64,000 bases of DNA from Geminicoccaceae bacterium (GTDB lineage Bacteria; Pseudomonadota; Alphaproteobacteria; Geminicoccales; Geminicoccaceae). The notes below the pieces were generated by a model, which was given only the letters and a program-made list of their open reading frames with translations, was not told where the DNA came from and did not search any database. Positions 42,930 through 51,389 of the stretch are shown here, piece by piece. Within the stretch, counting starts at the first letter, position 1, and every line of letters begins with the position of its first letter. The DNA lies in the NCBI GenBank assembly GCA_020638495.1, contig JACKIN010000014.1, positions 1 through 64,000 on the forward strand. The letters are read 5' to 3'. The position numbers were made by a program, and so were the translations under genes.

Positions 42930-44021
42930 ATGGCCGAGGAGCAGGACGACTCCCAGAAAACCGAGGACCCGTCGCAGAAGCGGCTCGACGATGCCCGGGA
43001 GAAGGGCCAGACCGCGAGCTCGCGCGAGGTATCGAACCTCCTGCTCATCGGCTCCCTGACCCTCGTGCTGGCCATCGCCCTGCCGGGTGCCATGCGCGAT
43101 CTGGCCCTGGCGCTGAGCCACTACCTGCGCCACGCCGGCGACCCGACCCTGGGCGCTGCGGCGCTCGGCGGCAGCCTGCGCCGGGCGCTGGCAGCGATGG
43201 GCCTGGCCCTGCTGGTGCCGCTCCTGGTCACGATCGTCGCGTCGGTGGCGGCACCGGCCCTGCAGGGTGCCCTAGTCTGGACCGCCCAGAGCATGATGCC
43301 CAAGGCCGAGCGGATCTCGCCGATCGCCGGGTTCAAGCGTCTCTTCTCGCTCAAGTCGCTGGTCGAGTTCATCAAGGGTCTCGTCAAGGTCGGCCTGATG
43401 ACGGTCATCGGCGTCGTCGTGGTCTGGCCGGACCGGCAGCGGCTCGTGGCTTCGGGCCAGCTCGAGATCGCTGCGGCGCTGGTCGTGCTCTGGGAGATGG
43501 CGATCCGGGTCAGCGGGGCCATCGCCGCCTGCCTCGTGCTCGTGGCCGGCCTCGACTACGCCTATCAGCGCTTCGAGTTCATGAAGCAGATGCGCATGTC
43601 GCGGCGCGATCTGCAGGACGAGCACAAGCAGAGCGACGGCGACCCGGTCGTCAAGCAGCGGCTGCGATCGCTGCGCATGGAGAAGGCGCGGCGGCGGATG
43701 ATGGCCGAGGTGCCGACCAGCACGGTGGTGATCACCAACCCGACCCATTTCGCCGTCGCGCTCCGCTACGAGCCGGGCGAGACGCCGGCGCCCAAGCTGG
43801 TCGCCAAGGGCGTCGACAGCCTGGCCCTGCGCATCCGCGAGCTGGCGCAGGAGCACGACGTGCCGATCATCGAGAGCCCGCCCCTCGCCCGGGCACTGCA
43901 TCGGTCCGTCGAGCTCGGGGCGCTGATCCCGCAGCAGCACTACCAGGCGGTGGCCGAGATCATCGGCTACGTGATGCGGCTTCGGCAAGCAGGCGGTGGC
44001 GTACGCGGGAGCGTCCGATGA
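42930..44021 (+). CDS. flhB: Flagellar export switch protein FlhB
   Basis: 363-residue export protein: four membrane helices in residues ~30-210 and a cytoplasmic C-terminal domain with the autocleavage motif NPTH (in VVITNPTHFAVALRY), cut between Asn and Pro in relatives to switch substrate specificity. The N-terminus DDSQKTEDPSQKRLDDAREKGQ is characteristic. A GGCGGAAATCCGCC hairpin follows the stop. Confidence 0.96.
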   Translation: MAEEQDDSQKTEDPSQKRLDDAREKGQTASSREVSNLLLIGSLTLVLAIALPGAMRDLALALSHYLRHAGDPTLGAAALGGSLRRALAAMGLALLVPLLVTIVASVAAPALQGALVWTAQSMMPKAERISPIAGFKRLFSLKSLVEFIKGLVKVGLMTVIGVVVVWPDRQRLVASGQLEIAAALVVLWEMAIRVSGAIAACLVLVAGLDYAYQRFEFMKQMRMSRRDLQDEHKQSDGDPVVKQRLRSLRMEKARRRMMAEVPTSTVVITNPTHFAVALRYEPGETPAPKLVAKGVDSLALRIRELAQEHDVPIIESPPLARALHRSVELGALIPQQHYQAVAEIIGYVMRLRQAGGGVRGSVR

Positions 44022-44126
44022 GCGGCGGAAATCCGCCGGCTTCAAGGGAGTATTCACCAAGGCATGGCAATCTCGGAGCAGAAACGGCGGGCCTGAAAGG
44101 CACCCGTCCCTGTCGGAGGAAATGCC

Positions 44127-44819
44127 ATGCCGCGCTGGCTCCTGGCCATCGTGATGACACTGCTACCGATCGCCGCGGCCGAGGCAACGGTGCCGGTAGC
44201 ACTGTTCGGAACGGCCGAGTTCCGCGCCGAATCGCTCGCCGCGCTGCCCAAGTGGCGCCAGGTGCTGGAGCGCTCGGCCCTGGAGCAGCCGACCTACGAT
44301 GCCTGCAGGCTGGATCCGACGGCCTGTCCCAATCGCGGCGTGATGGCCTGGCAGGCATTGCTGCAGGGGCTGCGTGGTGCCCCGCTGCCGGAGCAGGTCA
44401 GCAAGGTCAACCGCTTCGTCAACCAGTGGCGCTACCGTTCCGATGCCGCCAATCACGGCAAGTCCGACTACTGGGCGTCGCCGCTCGAGTTCCTGGCGCG
44501 CTCCGGCGACTGCGAGGACTACGCGATCGCCAAGTACGTGTCGCTGCGGCAGCTGGGCGTGCCGGCGGCGCGGCTGCGCCTCGTGGTCGTCCAGGACGAG
44601 CTCCGCCAGCTCGCCCACGCGGTTCTCGCGGTCTACCTCGACGACACCGCCGTCATTCTCGACAACCTCACCAACGCCGTGCTGCCGCATGAGCGCGTGG
44701 CCCACTACGCGCCCTACTACTCGGTCAACGAGACGGCCCGATGGGCGCACGTGGAGAGCAGCCGCCTGATGCTCTCCGCCGTGGACCGGAGCAGCACCAC
44801 CGCTCCCGCCAGCCGCTGA
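44127..44819 (+). CDS. LapG-type transglutaminase-like cysteine protease
   Basis: 230-residue periplasmic protein: signal peptide in residues ~1-20, then a bacterial transglutaminase-like cysteine proteinase (BTLCP) domain with catalytic triad Cys129 (SGDCEDYA), His164 (LAHAVLAV) and Asp179 (VILDN). LapG proteases cleave surface adhesins under c-di-GMP control through LapD; neither LapD nor an adhesin is seen here. It lies between flhB and a sensor gene with a degenerate HD-GYP domain, consistent with a motility/attachment function. Confidence 0.85.
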   Translation: MPRWLLAIVMTLLPIAAAEATVPVALFGTAEFRAESLAALPKWRQVLERSALEQPTYDACRLDPTACPNRGVMAWQALLQGLRGAPLPEQVSKVNRFVNQWRYRSDAANHGKSDYWASPLEFLARSGDCEDYAIAKYVSLRQLGVPAARLRLVVVQDELRQLAHAVLAVYLDDTAVILDNLTNAVLPHERVAHYAPYYSVNETARWAHVESSRLMLSAVDRSSTTAPASR

Positions 44820-44871
44820 GGCTCCGGCCCACCGCCAGCCATCAACCCGACAGGATCGGCCGATCGACACC

Positions 44872-46992
44872 ATGTCCCAGCCTTCCACCGAGCCCGCATC
44901 CATCGCTCCCGACATTCGCGCGACCCCGCCTCGTCTATGGCGCTTCCTGGTCATCTCGGCCGTGCTCGTCGCCGGCACGCTCGGCCTGGGCCTCGGCCTC
45001 GTCGAGCTTCTGGTGCGGAGCCGGGCGACGGTGCTGCAGGGCATGGTCGAGGCACGGCTCGCGGCCCTGGCTTCCAGCCGTGCCGAAAGCCTCGACACCT
45101 GGCTCGCTGGCCATGTCGGCCGCGCCGACCGTCTCGCCGCCTCGCCGACCATCCGGCTCTACCTCGCCGAGCAGGTCCACGCCGCCGACGACCCGCGGCT
45201 CGCCGCCGCCTTGCTCGAGCAGCGCCCCTACATGCGGCAGGTGCTCGACTCGTTCGTCGATCAGCAGGGACTGGAGGCGGCGCAACTGCTCGGCGCGGAT
45301 GGCAGCACCGTGGTCGCCGACCGCAACGGCCGGCAAGCGGCCACGAGCGACGAGCCTCGCGCCATTCCGGTTGCCGGCGCCGGCTATCGCCAGCTGCGCC
45401 AGCAGGGCGAAAGCCTCCTGCTCGATCTCGTGCAGCCGATCGCACCACCGCTGGACCTCGCCGAAGAGGCAACAGCAGCGCCGGTCGGCGCCCTCGCGGT
45501 CACCATCGACGCCACCGCTCGCCTGGCGGCCCTCCTCGAGCATCGGCCCACCGATCTCGAGGGTGAGGAAAGCCGTCTGGTCGTCGAGCTGCAGTCAGGC
45601 AGCACCATGCTCGCCCGAAGCGATGCCGGGGAACGTTGGACCGCGATTCCGTTCGGCGGCAGCCTGCCCACACCGGGATGGTCGATGGACCTCGTCGCCA
45701 CCGCTTCAGTACCCGGCACCGACTGGATCGTCGTGCAATCGATCGACAAGGCGAGCGCCTTCGCCACCCTGGCCGAGTTCCAGCGCACCGCGCGGCTGAT
45801 CGGGGTTGCCATCTCGCTCGCCGTGGCACTTGCCTGCTGCGCCCTCTGGTGGCTGCGCGAAGCCCGCCACCGTCGGCTCCTGGCCGAGCAGTACCGGGCG
45901 CTGGCCGAACGCCTGGCCGCCGCGAACCGCATCCTGACCACCATCACGGATCACGCCGCCGAGCTCGTCGGCCTCAAGGACGCGCAGGGACATTACCGGT
46001 TCGTCAATCCCACCTTCGCCCGCCATCTGGCGATGCCGGCGGCGGCGGTGATCGGCCGGACCGACGAGGAGCTTTTTCCGGCCGCGGTGGCCGAGGCGCT
46101 CAGGGCCAATGCCGAGGACGCGGCGGCCGGTGGTGCCGCGCCGTCGCTCGAGCTCGAGACCGGCGATCCGGCCCGGCCGTTGCTGCTCGAGGTGACCCAG
46201 GCGCCGGTGCCCGGCGCGAGCGTGGGCATCGAGGGCACGGTGCTCATCGGCCGCGACGTCACCGAGCGCGCCCTGGAGCGACGGTTGCGCGAGGAGCTGG
46301 CCGGCCAGACCTGCCACGCCTTCATGCGGGCGATCGGCACGGTCGACCCCTATCTCGTCGGCCACGCGGAAGCGGTGCGCGAGGTGGCGCAGGCCATCGG
46401 GACGGTGCTCGACCTCGGGGCCGACGAGCGCGCGACGCTCGGCCGTGCCGCCGAGCTCAGCCAGCTCGGCAAGGTCTTCCTGCCGCGCTCGCTCCTGGCC
46501 AAGCCCGAGCGCCACACGGAGGCCGACATGGCCCTGATGCGCACCCATATCGACCACACGCTCAGGATCATCGGCAGCATCGACTTCGCCCTGCCGGTCG
46601 CTGACGTGCTTGCCGAGATGCACGAGCGGCTCGACGGCACGGGCTATCCGCATGGCCGCTTCGCGGCCGAAATTTCCCTGCCGGGTCGCATCCTGGCGGC
46701 CGCGGACGTCTTCTGCGCGCGCATCCGCCCACGCTCCTATCGAGAGGCCGAATCGGCGGAGACGGTGGTCCGCCATCTGCTGGAACAGCACGACCGTTAT
46801 GACCCGGTGGTCTGCCGGACGCTGGCCGGGCTCCTGCCCCGGCTCGCGCATCTCGCGACGCCGGCGACCGGCGCCCATGAGCCATCTGTCGAGCCAGCCG
46901 CAACGCCGCTCGGGCCCGTTGAAGCTCGGCCGGCCCCACGGCGAACCCCTGGTGCCAAGGCAACCGGCGAATTGGCCATGCCGGTCGGTTGA
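44872..46992 (+). CDS. Membrane sensor with PAS and degenerate HD-GYP domain
   Basis: 706-residue protein: membrane helix at ~22-46, periplasmic sensing domain to ~300, second membrane helix ~305-325, PAS domain ~345-465 (LTTITDHAAELVGLKDAQGHYRF), then an HD-GYP-like domain ~480-640. The GYP part is present (HERLDGTGYPHGR), but the HD position, normally HDIGK, reads SQLGK, so the metal-binding His-Asp pair is gone. It probably binds or senses c-di-GMP, or signals otherwise, rather than hydrolysing it. It follows the LapG-like gene by 52 bases. Confidence 0.82.
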   Translation: MSQPSTEPASIAPDIRATPPRLWRFLVISAVLVAGTLGLGLGLVELLVRSRATVLQGMVEARLAALASSRAESLDTWLAGHVGRADRLAASPTIRLYLAEQVHAADDPRLAAALLEQRPYMRQVLDSFVDQQGLEAAQLLGADGSTVVADRNGRQAATSDEPRAIPVAGAGYRQLRQQGESLLLDLVQPIAPPLDLAEEATAAPVGALAVTIDATARLAALLEHRPTDLEGEESRLVVELQSGSTMLARSDAGERWTAIPFGGSLPTPGWSMDLVATASVPGTDWIVVQSIDKASAFATLAEFQRTARLIGVAISLAVALACCALWWLREARHRRLLAEQYRALAERLAAANRILTTITDHAAELVGLKDAQGHYRFVNPTFARHLAMPAAAVIGRTDEELFPAAVAEALRANAEDAAAGGAAPSLELETGDPARPLLLEVTQAPVPGASVGIEGTVLIGRDVTERALERRLREELAGQTCHAFMRAIGTVDPYLVGHAEAVREVAQAIGTVLDLGADERATLGRAAELSQLGKVFLPRSLLAKPERHTEADMALMRTHIDHTLRIIGSIDFALPVADVLAEMHERLDGTGYPHGRFAAEISLPGRILAAADVFCARIRPRSYREAESAETVVRHLLEQHDRYDPVVCRTLAGLLPRLAHLATPATGAHEPSVEPAATPLGPVEARPAPRRTPGAKATGELAMPVG

Positions 46993-47444
46993 TTTGCCGG
47001 CCGGCACCGAGCACTGGCGGGCACTCTCGATCGCGACCCTCGCCAGCCGCCGGCAGCCCGCCGTGTCGGCCGGTGAGCGGCGCATGGCGTCCCCGGGTCG
47101 TCCATGGTCGGCGCTGCAAACCGGCCGTCGCTCCCTGGCCGGGCAGGCGATGGCCGATGCCCGCGTCGTGGGTGCCTGCTTGTCCGGCGGTGCGCCGCGC
47201 GCGACCGCAGGGCGGCGCCGAGGGACTATCGGCTGCCGTCGTTCGGCTCGCGCACGCTGCCGCCCGATCCGGCCGACAATCGCTTCGCCTTGCCGGAGCC
47301 GGTCACGACGCCGGCTGCGGCGGCAGGGGCTGAGCCAATTCGCGCCATCGACACTGTCACGGCAGTCGCGCAAGAACCGGCGATCTTCCGGTCCGCGCCC
47401 GTCATTTCAAGGTGCAGGCCCATCGAATCCGAGAGGTAGCGAGC
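46993..47444 (+). other. 452-base interval with possible decayed coding sequence
   Basis: No intact gene is supported. Two adjoining stretches in different plus-strand frames have the GC-rich third positions of genes in this genome: one at ~46970-47220 (segment GTEHWRALSIATLASRRQP) and one at ~47220-47320 (DYRLPSFGSRTLPPDPADN). They may be remains of one frameshifted gene. The last ~120 bases look non-coding and should hold the fabI promoter. Confidence 0.3.
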
Positions 47445-48245
47445 ATGAGCGACAGCGAGATCCTGACCTTCGACCCACAGGCGCGGACCCTCGAGGGCAA
47501 GCGGGGCGTGGTGCTCGGTGTCGCCAACCGGCAGTCGATCGCCTATGGCTGCGCGGCTGCCTTCCGCTTCCTCGGCGCCGAGCTGGCGCTGACCTATCTC
47601 AACGAGAAGGCCAGGCCGCATGTCCAGCCAATCGCCGAGGAGCTCGAGGCGCCGATCCTCATGCCCTGCAATGTCGAGCGGGAGGGCGAGCTCGAAGCGG
47701 TGTTCGAGGCGGCCGGGAAGCGCTGGGGCAGCATCGACTTCGCGCTCCACTCGATCGCCTTCGCGCCGAAGGAGGATCTGCAGGGCGGCCTGCTCGACTC
47801 CTCCGGCCCCGGCTTCGGCCGGGCGATGGACATCTCGTGCCATTCCTTCGTCCGCATGGCGCGCTGCGCCGCCCCGCTGATGACGAATGGCGGCACGCTT
47901 TTCGCCATGAGCTATTACGGGGCGGAGAAGGTGGTGCCGCACTACAACGTGATGGGGCCGGTCAAGGCGGCGCTCGAATGCAGCGTGCGCTATCTGGCGC
48001 ACGAGCTGGGCCCGCGGCGGATCCGCGTCCACGCCATCTCGCCCGGCCCCATCCGCACGCGCGCGGCCTCGGGGATCAACGAGTTCGAGGAGCTGCTGAA
48101 TGCGGCCGAGACGCGGGCGCCGAGCAACCGGCTCGTCAGCATCAGGGACGTGGGTGCGGCGACGGCAGCCCTGGCCACGCCGGCAGGCCAGCTGATCACC
48201 GGCAACACGATCTATGTCGACGGCGGCTATCACGTGATGGGCTGA
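47445..48245 (+). CDS. fabI: Enoyl-[acyl-carrier-protein] reductase FabI
   Basis: 266-residue NADH-dependent enoyl-ACP reductase of the SDR superfamily. The divergent cofactor motif is VVLGVANRQSIAYGCA, the catalytic residues lie in MSYYGAEKVVPHYNVMGPVKAALE (Tyr and Lys), and SPGPIRTRAASGI follows. It performs the last step of each fatty acid elongation cycle. The ATG at 47445 has GAGAGG upstream. It is 3 bases from ackA, so the two are co-transcribed. Confidence 0.95.
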   Translation: MSDSEILTFDPQARTLEGKRGVVLGVANRQSIAYGCAAAFRFLGAELALTYLNEKARPHVQPIAEELEAPILMPCNVEREGELEAVFEAAGKRWGSIDFALHSIAFAPKEDLQGGLLDSSGPGFGRAMDISCHSFVRMARCAAPLMTNGGTLFAMSYYGAEKVVPHYNVMGPVKAALECSVRYLAHELGPRRIRVHAISPGPIRTRAASGINEFEELLNAAETRAPSNRLVSIRDVGAATAALATPAGQLITGNTIYVDGGYHVMG

Positions 48246-48248
48246 GCC

Positions 48249-49460
48249 ATGATGGAGAAGGCGGCAATGACCGAGCGCACGGGTCTCGTCCTGGTGATCA
48301 ACGCGGGCTCCTCGAGCCTGAAGTTCAGGGTCTTCGAGCCTGCCACCGCCGCCAGCGGGGCCGCGGTCCTCGCCAGCGGGCAGATCGATGGCATCGGCGT
48401 CAGGCCGCGCTTCGTCGCCGAGGACGGATCGGGCGAAGAGCTCGCCCGGGTCACCGACATGGCCGTCCTGGATCACGACGGCGCCATCCGACTGCTGATC
48501 GAGTGGCTCGGCGAGCGGTTCGGCGGCCGCGGCATCGCCGCCGTCGGCCATCGGGTCGTGCATGGCGGCACCGAGCATGCGGCACCGGTGCTGGTGGACG
48601 ACCGGGTGATGGCGGAGCTGCGGAAGCTGGTGCCGCTGGCACCCCTGCACCAGCCGCACAATCTCGGCGCCATCGAGGCCGTGGCGGCGGCCTATCCGGG
48701 CGTGCCCCAGGTCGCCTGCTTCGACACGGCCTTCCATCGCGGCCACCCCTGGGTCGCCGATACCTTCGCGCTGCCGCGGCACTTCTACGACGAGGGCCTG
48801 CGCCGCTACGGCTTCCACGGCCTGTCCTACGAATACATCGCCCGCGAGCTGGCGCGGACGGCACCGGCCCTCGCCGCCGGGCGGGTGGTCGTGGCGCATC
48901 TCGGCAACGGGGCGAGCTGCTGCGCCATGCTGGCCGGAAGAAGCATCGACAGCTCCATGGGCTTCACCGCCCTCGACGGGCTGCCGATGGGCACCCGCAC
49001 GGGCCAGATCGACCCCGGCGTCCTGCTCCATCTGATCGACGAGCGGGGCTTCGACACCGCTCGGCTCCAGACCCTGCTCTACCACGAGTCCGGCCTCAAG
49101 GGGCTCTCGGGCATCAGCAGCGACATGCGCGACCTCGAAGCCAGCGATCGGCCGGAAGCCGAGGAGGCGATCGCCTATTTCGCCTACCGGGCCAGGTGCC
49201 AGATCGCTGCCCAAGCGGCAGCGCTCGAAGGGCTCGACGGCCTCGTCTTCACGGCCGGCATCGGCGAGCACGGTCATGGCGTCCGGGCCAGGATCTGCCG
49301 GGGCCTCGCCTGGCTCGGCATCGAGCTCGACGAGGCGGCAAATGCCGAGGGAGCCACGATCGTCTCCACCGCGAAGAGCGCGGTCGAGGTGCGCGTCGTG
49401 CCGACCGACGAGGAACGCATGATCGCGCTCCACGCGCTCGGCGTGCTCGAGCGCTCCTGA
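48249..49460 (+). CDS. ackA: Acetate kinase
   Basis: 403-residue acetate/propionate kinase of the ASKHA fold. Motifs: VLVINAGSSSLKF (phosphate 1), AVGHRVVHGG, FDTAFHR, YGFHGLSYEYIA, VAHLGNGASCCAM and TAGIGEHG. It interconverts acetate plus ATP and acetyl phosphate. The first ATG is at 48249; ATG 48267 (MTERTG) has the better ribosome site and is possible. A phosphotransacetylase gene is not in the window. Pairing with fabI is common in alphaproteobacteria. Confidence 0.93.
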   Translation: MMEKAAMTERTGLVLVINAGSSSLKFRVFEPATAASGAAVLASGQIDGIGVRPRFVAEDGSGEELARVTDMAVLDHDGAIRLLIEWLGERFGGRGIAAVGHRVVHGGTEHAAPVLVDDRVMAELRKLVPLAPLHQPHNLGAIEAVAAAYPGVPQVACFDTAFHRGHPWVADTFALPRHFYDEGLRRYGFHGLSYEYIARELARTAPALAAGRVVVAHLGNGASCCAMLAGRSIDSSMGFTALDGLPMGTRTGQIDPGVLLHLIDERGFDTARLQTLLYHESGLKGLSGISSDMRDLEASDRPEAEEAIAYFAYRARCQIAAQAAALEGLDGLVFTAGIGEHGHGVRARICRGLAWLGIELDEAANAEGATIVSTAKSAVEVRVVPTDEERMIALHALGVLERS

Positions 49461-49975
49461 CGGAAACGGGGCCGAATGGTGCATCGGCGCGCGGATCAAC
49501 GCCCCTGCCGACAGCCGACCGGGCGTCAGGGAGCGTTTTCTGGCGATGTTCCCAGCACAGGCGAGCTGCCGAGCGCGGCCGGCGCCGGCTCGTTCGGCAT
49601 TTCTCGATCTTCTGTTGGTTCTTACGGCGGCGCGGCCTCGGCGAGAGGCAAGATCACCTTCATTCCCAAAGGCTGGCGGGGCCGCGGGCTCGTTGGCTCG
49701 CGCCCGGGTTCGATCGCCAGCCCGGCGGATTCGCCCGTCACGGGATGCTGCAGGATATGCAACATGCCGACGGCGAATGTCGCGCCCGATGCACCAGTCG
49801 TCACAGCAATGATGCACCATACGCGACGATCCGGGCCCCGGGGAGCCGTCTGTTGCATGGGTCGCATCAGCGGCGTCCGGCTCGAGGCGGCGCCGCGAGC
49901 CTCGCGGAAAAACGCCGACGCGACAGCGGCCACCCCTCGGGCCGACCGGACCATTGCAGCTGACGGAGAGGATCC
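49461..49975. other. 515-base interval without supported gene
   Basis: Both strands carry open frames, but third-position composition is not gene-like. The best minus-strand frame (~49622-49859, about 78 codons, one hydrophobic stretch around WCIIAVTTGASGATFAVGM) has only about 65% GC in third positions. The final bases supply the ppk2 ribosome site (GGAGAGGATCC). No clear terminator was seen for ackA. Confidence 0.4.
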
Positions 49976-50896
49976 ATGACCGACGAGCGCCAGAGCGGGC
50001 GAGAGAAAAGCTGGGTCGAGGCGGAGCTCATGGACAGCTTCGACGAAGAGCTCGAGATGGAGATCGACGACGAGCGGATCGCCCGCGAGCTGCGCTCGAT
50101 CACCGACCACGAGCACAAGTCGAGCGTCGAGCGGCGCACCTATTTCCTCGAGCTCTTCCGGCTGCAGGCGGAGCTGATCAGGCTGCAGGACTGGGTGGCG
50201 CATACCGGCTACAAGCTCGTGGTGCTGTTCGAGGGGCGCGATTCGGCCGGCAAGGGCGGGGTGATCAAGCGCATCACGCAGCGGCTCAACCCCCGGGTCT
50301 GCCGTGTCGTCGCCCTGCCGGCGCCGACCGAGCGCGAGCGGACGCAGTGGTATTTCCAGCGCTACGTGCCGCATCTGCCGGCCGGCGGCGAGATCGTCCT
50401 CTTCGACCGTTCCTGGTACAACCGCGCCGGGGTCGAGCGGGTGATGGGCTTCGCCAGCGAGGCGCAGGTCCAGGAATTCTTCACCGACGTGCCCGAGTTC
50501 GAGCGCATGCTGGTCCGCTCGGGCATCAAGCTGGTCAAGTACTGGTTCTCGATCACCGACCAGGAGCAGCAGCTCCGCTTCCTCATGCGCATCCACGACC
50601 CCATGAAGCAGTGGAAGCTGAGCCCGATGGACCTCGAATCACGAGTCCGCTGGGAGGCCTACACCAAGGCCAAGGAGGAGATGCTGGAGCGCACCAACAT
50701 ACCGGAGGCGCCCTGGTCGATCGTCGCCGGCAACGACAAGAAGCAGGCCCGGCTCAACTGCATCCACCACCTCCTCCGGCAGGTGCCCTACGGCGACGTG
50801 CCGCACGACCCGATCAACCTGCCCGACCGGGTCTTCAACCCGGACTACGAACGCAAGGTCCTGCCGGACGCGCTCTACGTGCCGGAGGTGTACTGA
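49976..50896 (+). CDS. ppk2: Polyphosphate kinase 2 (PPK2 family)
   Basis: 306-residue PPK2, which transfers phosphate between polyphosphate and nucleotides. Walker A is EGRDSAGKGGVIKRI (residues ~86-100), Walker B FDRSWYNRAGVERVMGF, with the lid region PTERERTQWYFQRYVPHLP between. The ~35-residue acidic N-terminal extension is common in the class I subgroup. Monocistronic, with long gaps on both sides. Confidence 0.94.
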   Translation: MTDERQSGREKSWVEAELMDSFDEELEMEIDDERIARELRSITDHEHKSSVERRTYFLELFRLQAELIRLQDWVAHTGYKLVVLFEGRDSAGKGGVIKRITQRLNPRVCRVVALPAPTERERTQWYFQRYVPHLPAGGEIVLFDRSWYNRAGVERVMGFASEAQVQEFFTDVPEFERMLVRSGIKLVKYWFSITDQEQQLRFLMRIHDPMKQWKLSPMDLESRVRWEAYTKAKEEMLERTNIPEAPWSIVAGNDKKQARLNCIHHLLRQVPYGDVPHDPINLPDRVFNPDYERKVLPDALYVPEVY

Positions 50897-50955
50897 GGCC
50901 GGTCGCCGCGAGGCTTCGGGACCCTCATTCCAGAGCTGCGTCGTGATCTGCGGTC

Positions 50956-51011
50956 GTCGGGCATCCTGACACCCTTAGGACTCAACTCGGACAACCGTCC
51001 CGATGCCCGAC
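50956..51011. repeat. Long-loop inverted repeat after ppk2
   Basis: GTCGGGCAT (50956-50964) and ATGCCCGAC (51003-51011) are a perfect 9-base inverted repeat around a 38-base loop, ~60 bases past the ppk2 stop. No T-run follows. It may stabilise the ppk2 3' end or be the remnant of an element; nothing else in 50897-51230 is interpretable. Confidence 0.35.
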
Positions 51012-51232
51012 CGCCGCTGCGGCCGCCGCACCTGCCGGCCCGTGGCCGCGGAGCAGGCGGCAGTCGCGGCGGGTTCGGTAGTGGTCTGGGCGGCAGCGGT
51101 GGGCTGGGTCGAGGCGGCGGGCGCGGGTAGGCGGCTGTCATACAGCAGCGTGGATCGCTGATGAAGCCGGGGTGCCGCGCCGCCGCCGACGCGCTTCATG
51201 CGGTCGTAAAGTGTCCTCGTATCTTCTCAAAT

Positions 51233-51307
51233 GGGCTGAATACGGTGACTGTCTGGACGAGATGGCCTTGGCTCGGCAGCTGCCGGGCCTGTCCATCTTG
51301 TCAGCCC
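51233..51307 (+). ncRNA. Candidate structured RNA upstream of the aldolase-like gene
   Basis: Three helices stack in one rod: GGGCT (51233-51237) with AGCCC (51303-51307); GACGAGATGG (51256-51265) with CCATCTTGTC (51293-51302), ten pairs with one G-U; and GGCTCGGC (51270-51277) with GCCGGGCC (51282-51289) around an AGCT loop. An 18-base strand (51238-51255) bulges between the first two helices. A strong terminator follows 24 bases later. No open frame fits the segment. It may be a small RNA or a leader attenuator for the gene at 51390. I cannot match it to a known RNA family. Confidence 0.55.
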
Positions 51308-51331
51308 GCCGCGCAACGCCTAAGCAGGCGG

Positions 51332-51357
51332 CGCCCGGCGGCTTGCCGGGCGTTTTT
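51332..51357 (+). terminator. Rho-independent terminator
   Basis: CGCCCGGC (51332-51339), loop GGCTT, GCCGGGCG (51345-51352) and TTTTT (51353-51357): a perfect 8-base GC stem with a T-run, on the plus strand. It ends only 32 bases before the ATG at 51390, so it either ends a small RNA or acts as a leader terminator in front of that gene. Confidence 0.85.
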
Positions 51358-51389
51358 GCGCCATGGCACCACATGACCTGGGGAACGCG

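Noticed and set aside
47226..49820. 864-codon minus-strand open frame opposite fabI and ackA
   Set aside because: Shadow frame: both fabI and ackA on the plus strand have full sets of family motifs.
49622..49859. Small minus-strand frame with one hydrophobic stretch after ackA
   Set aside because: Third-position GC is only about 65%, well below real genes here, and there is no ribosome binding site or recognisable family.
50897..51232. Insertion-sequence remnant suggested by the inverted repeat after ppk2
   Set aside because: No transposase fragment or target duplication could be read in either strand; the repeat alone is not enough.
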